This document shows, piece after piece, positions 25,280 through 32,578 of a DNA stretch of 64,000 nt (within the stretch, counting starts at the first letter, position 1; the number at the start of each line of letters is the position of its first letter). The notes under the pieces were generated by a model that made no database searches, was not told where the DNA came from, and was given only the letters and a program-made list of their open reading frames with translations. Source of the stretch: Fodinibacter sp963811825 (GTDB taxonomy: Bacteria; Actinomycetota; Actinomycetes; Actinomycetales; Dermatophilaceae); contig CAWESS010000004.1 of assembly GCA_963811825.1 (NCBI GenBank), forward strand, positions 1 through 64,000, given 5' to 3'. A program made the translations under genes and the position numbers.

Positions 25280-26085
25280 GCGGGCTCGACCTCGACGTGC
25301 GGGCGGCGCTGCCACAGCGCCCAGTCGTCGCTGACGTCTGCAGCGGTGCGCTGGAGCAGGGGTAGCAGCTCGTCGAGCAGACGCTCGGTCGAGGTCTCGG
25401 CCGCGTGGACGGTGATGTTCATCGCGGCCCGCACGGCACCCGTGCCGTCACGCACCGGAACCGCCACCGAACGCACACCGGGGGCAAGCTCCTCGTCAGC
25501 GAGCGCCCACCCCCTCGCCCGGACGCGCGCGAGCTCTGCCTCGAGCTCGTCGCGGGGTCGCAGGACGTGGCCGCGGATCCCCGAGCGGCTGGGCACCTCG
25601 AGCACCTCGGCGAGCGCCGTCGGGTCGAGCGCTGCGAGCAGCACCTTGCCCTGCGAGGTCGGTGGCGCCGGGAACCGCGTGCCGACCTCGACCCGCAGCG
25701 CGATGATCTTGGGCACCGAGACCCGGGCGACGTAGACGATGTCCGAGCCGTCGAGCTGAGCCATCGAGGACGACTCCCGGGTCCGGGACACCAGGGCCTC
25801 GAGGCGCGGGCGGGCGATCTCCCACAGGCCGAGGGACGAGACGTATGCCGTGCCGAGGGCGAGCACCCGAGGCGTCAGGCAGTAGACGCCGTCGCGCGAA
25901 CGGACATAGCCGAGCTCCTCGAGCGTGAGCAGCAGCCGACGCGCCGTCGGTCGGGCCAGGTCGGTGGCCTGGGCGACGTCACTGAGTGACATCTCCGGTC
26001 GCTGCGGTCCGAAGGAGGTGATGACGTCGAGGCCGCGAGCCAACGCCTCCACGAAGTCTGGTCCCTGACCACGTCCGGCCACCAT
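25270..26085 (-). CDS. IclR family regulator, PcaR/PobR type
   Basis: The protein has about 271 residues with a winged HTH (MSLSDVAQATDLARPTARRLLLTLEELGYV) and an IclR effector domain (MAQLDGSDIVYVARVSVPKIIALRVEVGTRFPA read over two strands, then GWALADEELAPGVRSVAVPVRD). The pattern is that of the PcaR/PcaU/PobR regulators of aromatic catabolism. The ATG at 26085 or the adjacent GTG at 26082 is the start; GGGAGG fits the GTG better. It lies next to the amidohydrolase and dioxygenase genes and is their probable regulator. Confidence 0.88.
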   Translation of the reverse strand: MVAGRGQGPDFVEALARGLDVITSFGPQRPEMSLSDVAQATDLARPTARRLLLTLEELGYVRSRDGVYCLTPRVLALGTAYVSSLGLWEIARPRLEALVSRTRESSSMAQLDGSDIVYVARVSVPKIIALRVEVGTRFPAPPTSQGKVLLAALDPTALAEVLEVPSRSGIRGHVLRPRDELEAELARVRARGWALADEELAPGVRSVAVPVRDGTGAVRAAMNITVHAAETSTERLLDELLPLLQRTAADVSDDWALWQRRPHVEVEPAQT

Positions 26086-26203
26086 GCCTCCCTCGATCGT
26101 CGGTGCGAGTGTCCTCCCGCGCGCGCCGCACCCTACGCCCGGGACGGGCCCGGCCACATCTGCGTCCGGCGGCGACGGGGGTCGCCACGTCGCCGCCGGG
26201 GTC

Positions 26204-27685
26204 TCAGTCCCCCTCGCCGGCGCCCGGCTCTCCGAACACGGTGCCCCGTGCCCGCGTGGTGTCGGTGCGGAACTCGGTGTACTGGTAGGGGTTGTCCAGG
26301 ACCTTGTCGTCGCCGGCCGGCGGGGCCGGGTTCATGCCAGCGGCCCAGGCCTCGCCACCCATCGCGTCGACGAGGTGCTCGACCGTGGCTTCGGCCTTGC
26401 GGCGCAGGTCGGCGAGGTCGCAGCCGACGAGGACGCCGTCGTGCTTGACCACCTTGCCGTCGACGAGCACGGTGTGCACGTCGCCCCGCTGGGCCTGGAA
26501 CGCGACGTGGCCGTAGGGGTTGAGGAGCGGGAACGAGACCGGCGAACGGTCGTTCCTGATCAGCACGACGTCAGCCTTGGCTCCCGGCACGATGCGGCCG
26601 AGCTCGTCCCGTCCGAGCGCCCTGGCTCCCCCGCGAGTCGCCCAGTCGACGACGTGTTCGGCACGCAGGTGGACATTGGTCACGGTGTCTCCCGCCGCAT
26701 GCGCCTCGAGGTGCTCGCGGGAGCGGTCGGCGCCGAGGGTGGTGCGCATCGCCGAGAACAGGTCACTGCTCCACCACACGCTCGTGTCCATCGACAACGA
26801 GACGGGGATGTCGTGACGGCGCAGCTGCCACGTGGGTGGGTACCCCTGACCCGCGCTCTGCTCCGACTCGGTCGAGACCGACGCCGTGCCGCCCGTCGCC
26901 GCGATCCGGTGGTAGGAGTCGGTCGACAACGTGGCGGCGTGGACGTACACGCTGCGCTCGTCCATGAAGCCGTTCTCGTGCATCAGGCGGATGCCGTCGT
27001 CATTGGTCGCGCCCCACACCCCTGCGTGCGTGGTCACCGGGAGGTCCAGCTCGCGGGCCACCTCGAAGGCCGGCCGCTCGGGGAAGGCCGGGTCGCCGGT
27101 CACGTCGAACGCCAGCTGCCAGCCGTCGAGGTCGCCCCGCCGTCGCTCGAGGAAGGAGCGCACCGCCGGGTCAGCCGTCCACTCCCACGGGCCCGCCGCG
27201 ATGTTGCCGTAGGCGAGCACGAACCGTCCGGGCACCGCCTGGAGCGCGTCGACGGCAGCCTCTGCGTGGTCGACGGACTGCAGCCCGTGGGACCAGTCGA
27301 CGGTGGTCGTGACCCCGGCCTCGAGGGCGTCCCAGGCCGAGAGCAGGTTTCCCGTGGCGATGTCCTCGGGGCGGAAGCGACGGCCGTGCTCGAGGTAGTA
27401 CCAGACGAAGTACTGGGTGAGCGTCCAGTCCGCTCCGTACCCCCGCATCGCCGTCTGCCACATGTGCCGGTGGGTGTCGATCATGCCCGGCATGACGATG
27501 CCGCCGTCAGCATCGATCTCCAGGGCGTCGTCGGGGGCCGTGAGGCCGTGACCCACCTGCGCGATGCGGTCCCCGACGACGAGGACGTCCGCGCCGGTGA
27601 GCACGCCGTGCGCGTCATCCATCGTGAGCACCGTGGCGTTTCGGAACACCACCGGACGACCGGCTGTCACCTCGTCGTGAGCCAT
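26204..27685 (-). CDS. Amidohydrolase, AtzA/TrzN/8-oxoguanine-deaminase-like
   Basis: This 493-residue metal-dependent hydrolase has the N-terminal metal motif MPGMIDTHRHMWQT, a central DLPVTTHAGVWG and GFMDERSVYVHAATLS, the base-site SMDTSVWW, and the end domain with VLVDGKVVKHDGVL. The combination fits the cyclic-amidine and aromatic deaminase group that removes amino or halide groups from heterocycles. The ATG has GGGAGAG upstream. It is divergent from the CoA-transferase/dioxygenase operon and adjacent to the IclR gene, so it likely handles an early step of the same pathway. Confidence 0.85.
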   Translation of the reverse strand: MAHDEVTAGRPVVFRNATVLTMDDAHGVLTGADVLVVGDRIAQVGHGLTAPDDALEIDADGGIVMPGMIDTHRHMWQTAMRGYGADWTLTQYFVWYYLEHGRRFRPEDIATGNLLSAWDALEAGVTTTVDWSHGLQSVDHAEAAVDALQAVPGRFVLAYGNIAAGPWEWTADPAVRSFLERRRGDLDGWQLAFDVTGDPAFPERPAFEVARELDLPVTTHAGVWGATNDDGIRLMHENGFMDERSVYVHAATLSTDSYHRIAATGGTASVSTESEQSAGQGYPPTWQLRRHDIPVSLSMDTSVWWSSDLFSAMRTTLGADRSREHLEAHAAGDTVTNVHLRAEHVVDWATRGGARALGRDELGRIVPGAKADVVLIRNDRSPVSFPLLNPYGHVAFQAQRGDVHTVLVDGKVVKHDGVLVGCDLADLRRKAEATVEHLVDAMGGEAWAAGMNPAPPAGDDKVLDNPYQYTEFRTDTTRARGTVFGEPGAGEGD

Positions 27686-27818
27686 GACTCTCCCGCTTCC
27701 AGTTCGGCGGACACCTGTCCGCTTGACGGCTGCTGTACGTCGTGGCCCCTACTGTCGGCGCGCTGCCCCGGGACTGTCAAGACCTTCGACGCTTTCGATT
27801 CAGCCCTGGACTCTCGCC

Positions 27819-27848
27819 TTGACACCGTCCGCAGAGGACGGTGAGACT
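27819..27848 (+). promoter_or_regulatory. Promoter with inverted repeat in the spacer, upstream of the CoA-transferase gene
   Basis: TTGACA (27819-27824) and GAGACT (27843-27848) are 18 bp apart, a fair sigma-A promoter. The spacer holds a perfect 8-bp inverted repeat, CACCGTCC (27823-27830) and GGACGGTG (27836-27843), with a 5-bp centre. A protein bound there would cover the promoter, so this is a candidate operator for the IclR regulator or another one. The remaining 226-bp gap shows no ORF. Confidence 0.5.
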
Positions 27849-27911
27849 CGAGACATCGCCCGACCCGGACATCTGTCCGTTCCCACCCCAACCGATGGAG
27901 GAGGCCTTCCG

Positions 27912-29081
27912 ATGCAGGATCGAAGCGGCCCCCTGTCGGGCATCCTGGTCGCCGACTTCTCGCGCATCCTCGCCGGCCCCTACGCGACGATGCTGCTCGC
28001 CGACCTCGGGGCCGAGGTCGTCAAGGTCGAGTCCCCGGCCGGCGACGACACCCGCACGTGGAGCCCTCCGGTGCGTGACGGGGTGTCGACCTACTACCTC
28101 GGCGTCAACCGCAACAAGCGCTCGGTGGCCCTGGACCTCAAGGATGCCGACGACCTCGCCGTCGCTCACGAGCTGGCCCGACGTGCCGACGTGCTCGTCG
28201 AGAACTTCAAGCCGGGTGGTCTGGCCCGCTTCGGACTCGACTACGACACCGTCGCGGCCACCAACCCCGCCGTGGTCTACGCCTCGATCAGCGGCTTCGG
28301 CAGCGGCCCCGGCGGTCGCGACCTGCCGGGCTACGACCTCATGGTGCAGGCCATCTCCGGGCTGATGAGCCTCACGGGCGACCCGGACGGTCCGCCCTTC
28401 CGCGCGGGGATCTCGGTGTTCGACGTCATGGCAGGGCTGCACGCCACCATCGGCGTCCTGGCGGCGCTCAACGCCCGGCAGGTGAGCGGCACGGGCCAGC
28501 ACGTCGAGGTCAACCTCCTGTCCTCGGCCCTGTCGGGGCTGGTCAACCAGTCCAGCGCCTTCGTCGCCAGTGGCGTCGTGCCGCACCGGATGGGCAACAG
28601 CCACCCGAGCCTGTTCCCCTACGAGCCGCTCCCCTGCTCCGACGGTGACCTCATCGTCACGGCCGGCAACAACGGCCAGTTCCGGCGACTCGTCGAGGTG
28701 CTCGGGGTGCCCGAGCTCGCCGACGACCCCCGGTTCGTCGGCAACGAGGACCGCACCGCCCACCGCGACGAGCTGCGCCCCCTCCTCGTCGAGCGCCTCG
28801 CGACCCGCACGACGATGGAGTGGTTCCGGGACATCACCGCCGCGGGCGTCCCCTGCGGCCCGATCAACACCGTGGACGGTGGTGTGGCCTTCGCCGAGTC
28901 CGTCGGCCTCGACCCGGTGGTCGTGGTCGGCGACGGTGACGCGGCGGTCCCCTCGGTGCGCAACCCGATCCGCCTGTCCGCCAACCCTCCCGACTACCGG
29001 CTGCCGCCCCCGGCGCTCGACGAGCACGGCGCCGAGATCCGCCGCTGGCTGGCCACCCCCGAGCAGGAGCCAGACGCATGA
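27912..29081 (+). CDS. Type III (CaiB/BaiF) CoA-transferase
   Basis: The 389-residue protein has the family III fold marks: VADFSRILAGPYATMLLADLGAEVVKVE at the N-terminus, RNKRSVALDLK, and the catalytic Asp142 in PGYDLMVQA, followed by GDPDGPPFRAGISVFDVMAGLHA. It moves CoA between carboxylic acids through an aspartyl-CoA intermediate. The ATG at 27912 has GGAGGAGG about 7 nt upstream; the frame extending to 27684 is not coding. The stop overlaps the citryl-CoA-lyase-like gene (ATGA). Coupling to a lyase suggests that it activates the lyase substrate. Confidence 0.92.
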   Translation: MQDRSGPLSGILVADFSRILAGPYATMLLADLGAEVVKVESPAGDDTRTWSPPVRDGVSTYYLGVNRNKRSVALDLKDADDLAVAHELARRADVLVENFKPGGLARFGLDYDTVAATNPAVVYASISGFGSGPGGRDLPGYDLMVQAISGLMSLTGDPDGPPFRAGISVFDVMAGLHATIGVLAALNARQVSGTGQHVEVNLLSSALSGLVNQSSAFVASGVVPHRMGNSHPSLFPYEPLPCSDGDLIVTAGNNGQFRRLVEVLGVPELADDPRFVGNEDRTAHRDELRPLLVERLATRTTMEWFRDITAAGVPCGPINTVDGGVAFAESVGLDPVVVVGDGDAAVPSVRNPIRLSANPPDYRLPPPALDEHGAEIRRWLATPEQEPDA

Positions 29082-29866
29082 CGACCTTTCCCACCTCGCT
29101 GGGCACCTCGAGCACCGACGAGATCCGCCTCCTCGGCCAGGACCTCACCGCGGACCTCATGGGCAAGGTCGGCTTCGGCGAGCTCGCGTTCTGGCTCGTC
29201 GCGATGCGGCGTCCGACCCCGTCCGAGACCCGGGTCTTCGAAGCCGTGCTCGTGGCGCTGGCCGACCACGGTTTCACGCCCACGGCGATCGCGGCCCGCC
29301 TCACGTACCTGTCCGCGCCCGACTCCCTCCAAGGGGCCCTGGCCGCCGGCCTGCTCGGTGGTGGCTCGCGCTTCCTTGGTGTCACCGAGGACTGCGGTGC
29401 GTTCCTCAACGCCGTCGTCACCGACCTCGGTGAGGACGTGCCGGAGACCGACGAGCAGTGGGATGCCGTGGCGCTCGCCGCCGTGCGCCGCACCAGGGAG
29501 GCGGGGAGGTTCGTGCCCGGGCTGGGCCACCCCGTCCACAAGGACGGCGACCCCCGCACCCCGGTGCTCATCGCCCTGGCCGAGGAGGAGGGGGTCCGGG
29601 GGCCGCACCTTCGACTCTTCGAGGCGGTCGGCCGCGTACACGAGCAGGTGCTCGGCCGCCGACTGCCGCTCAACGGGGCCGGTGTCTGCGGTGCGGCCCT
29701 GGCCGACCTCGGCCTGCCGGTCGAGATGCTGCGTGGCTTCGCCCTGCTCGCCCGGGCGGCCGGGCTGCTCGGCCAGATCGCCGAGGAGCAGCGCCGTCCG
29801 ATCGGCATGGACGTCTACCTCTCCGTCGACCGCAACGCCCAGTACGTCGACCCGCACGTCCGGTAA
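29078..29866 (+). CDS. Citryl-CoA lyase-like protein (citrate synthase fold)
   Basis: The 262-residue protein is a short member of the citrate synthase superfamily. It keeps the active-site stretch PGLGHPVHKDGDPR, with the His and Arg that bind citrate/oxaloacetate, and LNGAGVCGAALADLGLP and GLLGQIAEEQRRPIG near the end. It lacks the large N-terminal part of true citrate synthases, as do proteins annotated as citryl-CoA lyase. Expected chemistry is retro-Claisen cleavage of a tertiary-hydroxy acyl-CoA. It is coupled to the CoA-transferase by a 4-bp overlap, and 38 bp separate it from the LigB gene. Confidence 0.85.
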   Translation: MTTFPTSLGTSSTDEIRLLGQDLTADLMGKVGFGELAFWLVAMRRPTPSETRVFEAVLVALADHGFTPTAIAARLTYLSAPDSLQGALAAGLLGGGSRFLGVTEDCGAFLNAVVTDLGEDVPETDEQWDAVALAAVRRTREAGRFVPGLGHPVHKDGDPRTPVLIALAEEEGVRGPHLRLFEAVGRVHEQVLGRRLPLNGAGVCGAALADLGLPVEMLRGFALLARAAGLLGQIAEEQRRPIGMDVYLSVDRNAQYVDPHVR

Positions 29867-29904
29867 CCCCTCACATCCGGCAACCACTGGAAAGGAGACC
29901 CGCA

Positions 29905-30768
29905 ATGGCGCAGGTCGTCGCCGTCATCGCCTCGACGCACCACCCGTTCTACTACCGCGCGAGCACCGCGGTGGGAGAGGAGCGCCCACCGTTCGCGGAC
30001 GAGTGGGTGGCCAAGATCGAGCGCTTCCGCGAGACCCTGACCCGCGCCCGGCCCGACGTGCTCGTCATGGTCGGCAGCGACCACTTCCACCAGCTGTGGC
30101 TCGACAACATGCCGCAGTTCCTCGTGGGCAAGGCGCCTGTCTACGACGCCAACTGGTACAACGAGGAGCGCGAGTTCGGGCTCCCCCGCTTCCGGCTCGA
30201 CGGCCACGAGGAGCTCTCGTCACACATCCTGCGCGGTGGTCTGGACTCCGGTTTCGACCTCGCGTTCAGCAACGAGCTGCGCATCGACCACTCGATCACC
30301 TGCCCGATCATCACGCTGCGGCCCGAGGCCGACCTGCCCATCGTGCCGATCTACACGAACATCTTCGCGCCGCCGCTGCCCCAACCGAAGCGCTTCGTCG
30401 AGCTCGGCCGCGCGATCCGCGAGCTCGTCGAGTCGTGGCCGAGCGAACAGCGCGTCGCGATCATCGGCACCGGTCACCTCTCGCTCGAGCTCGGCGGGCC
30501 CCGGCAGTTCGGCCCCCACGGCCCCGACCCCGAGTTCGACCACCGCGCGGTGCAGTGGATCGCGAACGGCGATCTCGACGGGTGCCTGCGCGAGGTCACG
30601 CTCGACAGCCTGCACCTGCCCGGCAACGCGACCCACGGCTTCATGGACTTCATGCTCATGATGGGGGTCGCCGGGGAGAACGCGAAGGCCGACCACGTGG
30701 ACTCCCTCGACCTGTTCCACACGATGGAGGCCTACTTCACCTGGTACCCGAACGGAGCGCCGGCATGA
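29905..30768 (+). CDS. Class III extradiol dioxygenase, LigB-type catalytic subunit
   Basis: The 287-residue protein has the LigB fold with candidate iron ligands in IASTHHPFYYRA (His residues near 11-12), SNELRIDHSITCP and the acid-base His in IIGTGHLSLELGG. Such enzymes open catechol-type rings next to the diol, as in protocatechuate 4,5-dioxygenase, gallate dioxygenase and pyridinediol dioxygenases. AAAGGAG lies 7 nt before the ATG. It is followed directly by the LigA-like subunit with ATGA overlap. Confidence 0.9.
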   Translation: MAQVVAVIASTHHPFYYRASTAVGEERPPFADEWVAKIERFRETLTRARPDVLVMVGSDHFHQLWLDNMPQFLVGKAPVYDANWYNEEREFGLPRFRLDGHEELSSHILRGGLDSGFDLAFSNELRIDHSITCPIITLRPEADLPIVPIYTNIFAPPLPQPKRFVELGRAIRELVESWPSEQRVAIIGTGHLSLELGGPRQFGPHGPDPEFDHRAVQWIANGDLDGCLREVTLDSLHLPGNATHGFMDFMLMMGVAGENAKADHVDSLDLFHTMEAYFTWYPNGAPA

Positions 30769-31127
30769 GCACCTACCTCCTCGACAAGTTCCTGTTCACG
30801 GTCGACCGCGACCCCGACCTCGTCGAGCGCTACCGCGAGGACCCCGCGGGCCTGGTCTCGTGGTGGGAGGAGACCCAGGCCAACCGCATCCTGGGCGTCA
30901 TCGACGGCGAGGCGAGCACCTGGCTCGCCTTCACCGACGAGGAACGCACCGCCCTCGTCGGGCACGACCACGTGGCCCTCTTCGGCATGGGTGCGCACCC
31001 GTTCCTCACCCTGACGTTGTTCATCGCGATGTTCGAGCGCGACCACCCCGAGCCGCTGTCGTACCAGAAGGCCTACGGCCAGGCGCTCGCGCACTTCTCC
31101 CACCCGTACCCCGACATCGCCACCTGA
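30765..31127 (+). CDS. LigA-like extradiol dioxygenase small subunit
   Basis: The 120-residue helical protein matches the alpha subunit of protocatechuate 4,5-dioxygenase (LigA/Extradiol_Dioxygenase_3A): TVDRDPDLVERYREDPAGLV, WLAFTDEERTALVGHDHVALFGMGAHPFLTL. LigA closes the active site of LigB and helps define substrate specificity. The gene order LigB then LigA is reversed compared with Sphingobium ligAB. It overlaps LigB by 4 bp. Confidence 0.9.
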   Translation: MSTYLLDKFLFTVDRDPDLVERYREDPAGLVSWWEETQANRILGVIDGEASTWLAFTDEERTALVGHDHVALFGMGAHPFLTLTLFIAMFERDHPEPLSYQKAYGQALAHFSHPYPDIAT

Positions 31128-31131
31128 CGCC

Positions 31132-32109
31132 GTGCGTGCCGCGACCATCACGGCCCACGGGGCTCCGCCGCAGGTCCTCGAGCGCCCGGACCCGACACCG
31201 GGCGACGGTGACCTGCTCGTCGAGGTGCGCGCCGCCCCCATCACGCCGCTCGACGTGCTGTGCGCCACGGGCACCTCCTACTTCGGCGCCCCGGCACTGC
31301 CCTACGTGCCCGGGGTCCAGGGCGTCGGCGTCGTCCGTGACGGACCGGCTCACCTCCTCGGGTGCCGCGTGTGGTTCCCGACCACGGCGGGCATGACGGT
31401 CGGCGACGGGGGCCTGGCGACCCTGGCCATCGCCCGCATCGACCAGGCCGTGGTCATCGACGCCGACCTGCCCGACACCAGCGTGGCGGCGCTGGGGCTG
31501 TCGGCCGTGGCCGCGTGGGAGGTGCTCGAGCGTGCCGCGGCGCTGCGGCCGGGAGAACGGGTGCTCGTCCTCGGCGCCGGGGGCGTCGTGGGCCAGGTGG
31601 CGGTGCAGGCGGCCCGACTGCTCGGGGCGGGGCGGGTCGTCGCCGCTGCGCGCTCCGAGGCAGCGAGGGCTCGAGCCACCGCCTGCGGCGCGGACGCCGT
31701 CGTCGACCTGCGAGAGGGCGAGGATGCCGCGTCGTTGGCAGAGCGTCTTCGCGCCGCCTGCGAAGGCCCCGTCGACGTCGTCGTCGACCCGCTGGCGGGT
31801 CTCCCCGGCACCGCGGGGGTGCTCGCCCTCGCCGACGGCGGGCGACTGGTCAACCTCGGCAGCACCGCCGGGCCGGCCCTCGAGGTCGACTCCGCGTCGC
31901 TGCGCAGCCGAGCGGCATCCGTCATCGGTTACACGAACAACCGACTCACGGCCACGCGCCGCGGTGAGGTCCTCACCACCGTGCTCACGCACGCCGCGGC
32001 GGGACGCATCGAGGTGACCCACGACGTCGTCAGCCTCGCTGAGGCGCCTGATGCGTGGGCGCGGGTTGCAGCCGGGCGAGCGCCGCGCCGCATCGTCGTC
32101 AGCCCGTGA
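31132..32109 (+). CDS. Zinc-less MDR family (quinone) oxidoreductase
   Basis: The 325-residue medium-chain dehydrogenase/reductase has an N-terminal GroES-like domain (GDLLVEVRAAPITPLDVLCATG) and a Rossmann motif (VLVLGAGGVVGQVAVQAARLLGAGRVV), then VDVVVDPLAG. The catalytic zinc Cys/His residues are absent, as in NADPH quinone oxidoreductases. It is 4 bp after the LigA gene, the last gene of the operon, and may reduce a pathway intermediate. Its 3' end overlaps the convergent DoxX gene by 11 bp. Confidence 0.88.
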   Translation: MRAATITAHGAPPQVLERPDPTPGDGDLLVEVRAAPITPLDVLCATGTSYFGAPALPYVPGVQGVGVVRDGPAHLLGCRVWFPTTAGMTVGDGGLATLAIARIDQAVVIDADLPDTSVAALGLSAVAAWEVLERAAALRPGERVLVLGAGGVVGQVAVQAARLLGAGRVVAAARSEAARARATACGADAVVDLREGEDAASLAERLRAACEGPVDVVVDPLAGLPGTAGVLALADGGRLVNLGSTAGPALEVDSASLRSRAASVIGYTNNRLTATRRGEVLTTVLTHAAAGRIEVTHDVVSLAEAPDAWARVAAGRAPRRIVVSP

Positions 32110-32519
32110 CGGATGCGGCGTCAGCCCGACGCCGCGACCGCCACATCGCCCACGCGCCCGTCGACCACAGCGCGGCGACGACGAGCACGGGCTGGAACAG
32201 CAGTCGCACCAGGCGTGCGGCATCCGTCTCGAGGCCGAAGGCCGCCGTGCCGGTGACGTACTGGCTCACGTTGCCCGGGAACACGGCGACGAAGAACGCG
32301 GCGACCACCCACCCCACGAGCGGGCGGTGACGCACCGGCGCGAACGCGAGAGCAGCGGCCAGGACCAGCTCGACGACCCCGCTGGCGGCGATGACGAACT
32401 CGGGCCACGGCATCCACGTCGGGACCTGGGCGCGAAACGCCTCCGCCGACGACGAAGTGCCCGACACCGGCCGTCGCGAGCAACGCGACGAGCATCCACC
32501 GGACCACCCCTCGCGCCAC
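32099..32519 (-). CDS. DoxX-like small membrane protein, frame broken near 32455
   Basis: About 139 residues with four membrane helices: VRWMLVALLATAGVGHF at the start and, after a frame break, AFRAQVPTWMPWPEFVIAASGVVELVLAAALAF and WVVAAFFVAVFPGNVSQYVTG. Deleting one base near 32455 gives VGHFSSAEAFRAQVP and joins the halves. DoxX proteins have been linked to thiol and redox homeostasis at the membrane. The GTG at 32519 is the best start. It is separated by about 60 bp from the nuclease gene upstream. Confidence 0.72.
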
Positions 32520-32578
32520 CGGTGACCCCGGCGGCGTCGTTGCCGCAGGGGTCACCGGGGTGCTCGTGGGCCCTGGTG

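Noticed and set aside
32121..32578. Nuclease gene running on into the DoxX region
   Set aside because: The open frame continues only because of a base error near 32734; in the repaired frame the nuclease stops at 32579 and DoxX is a separate gene.
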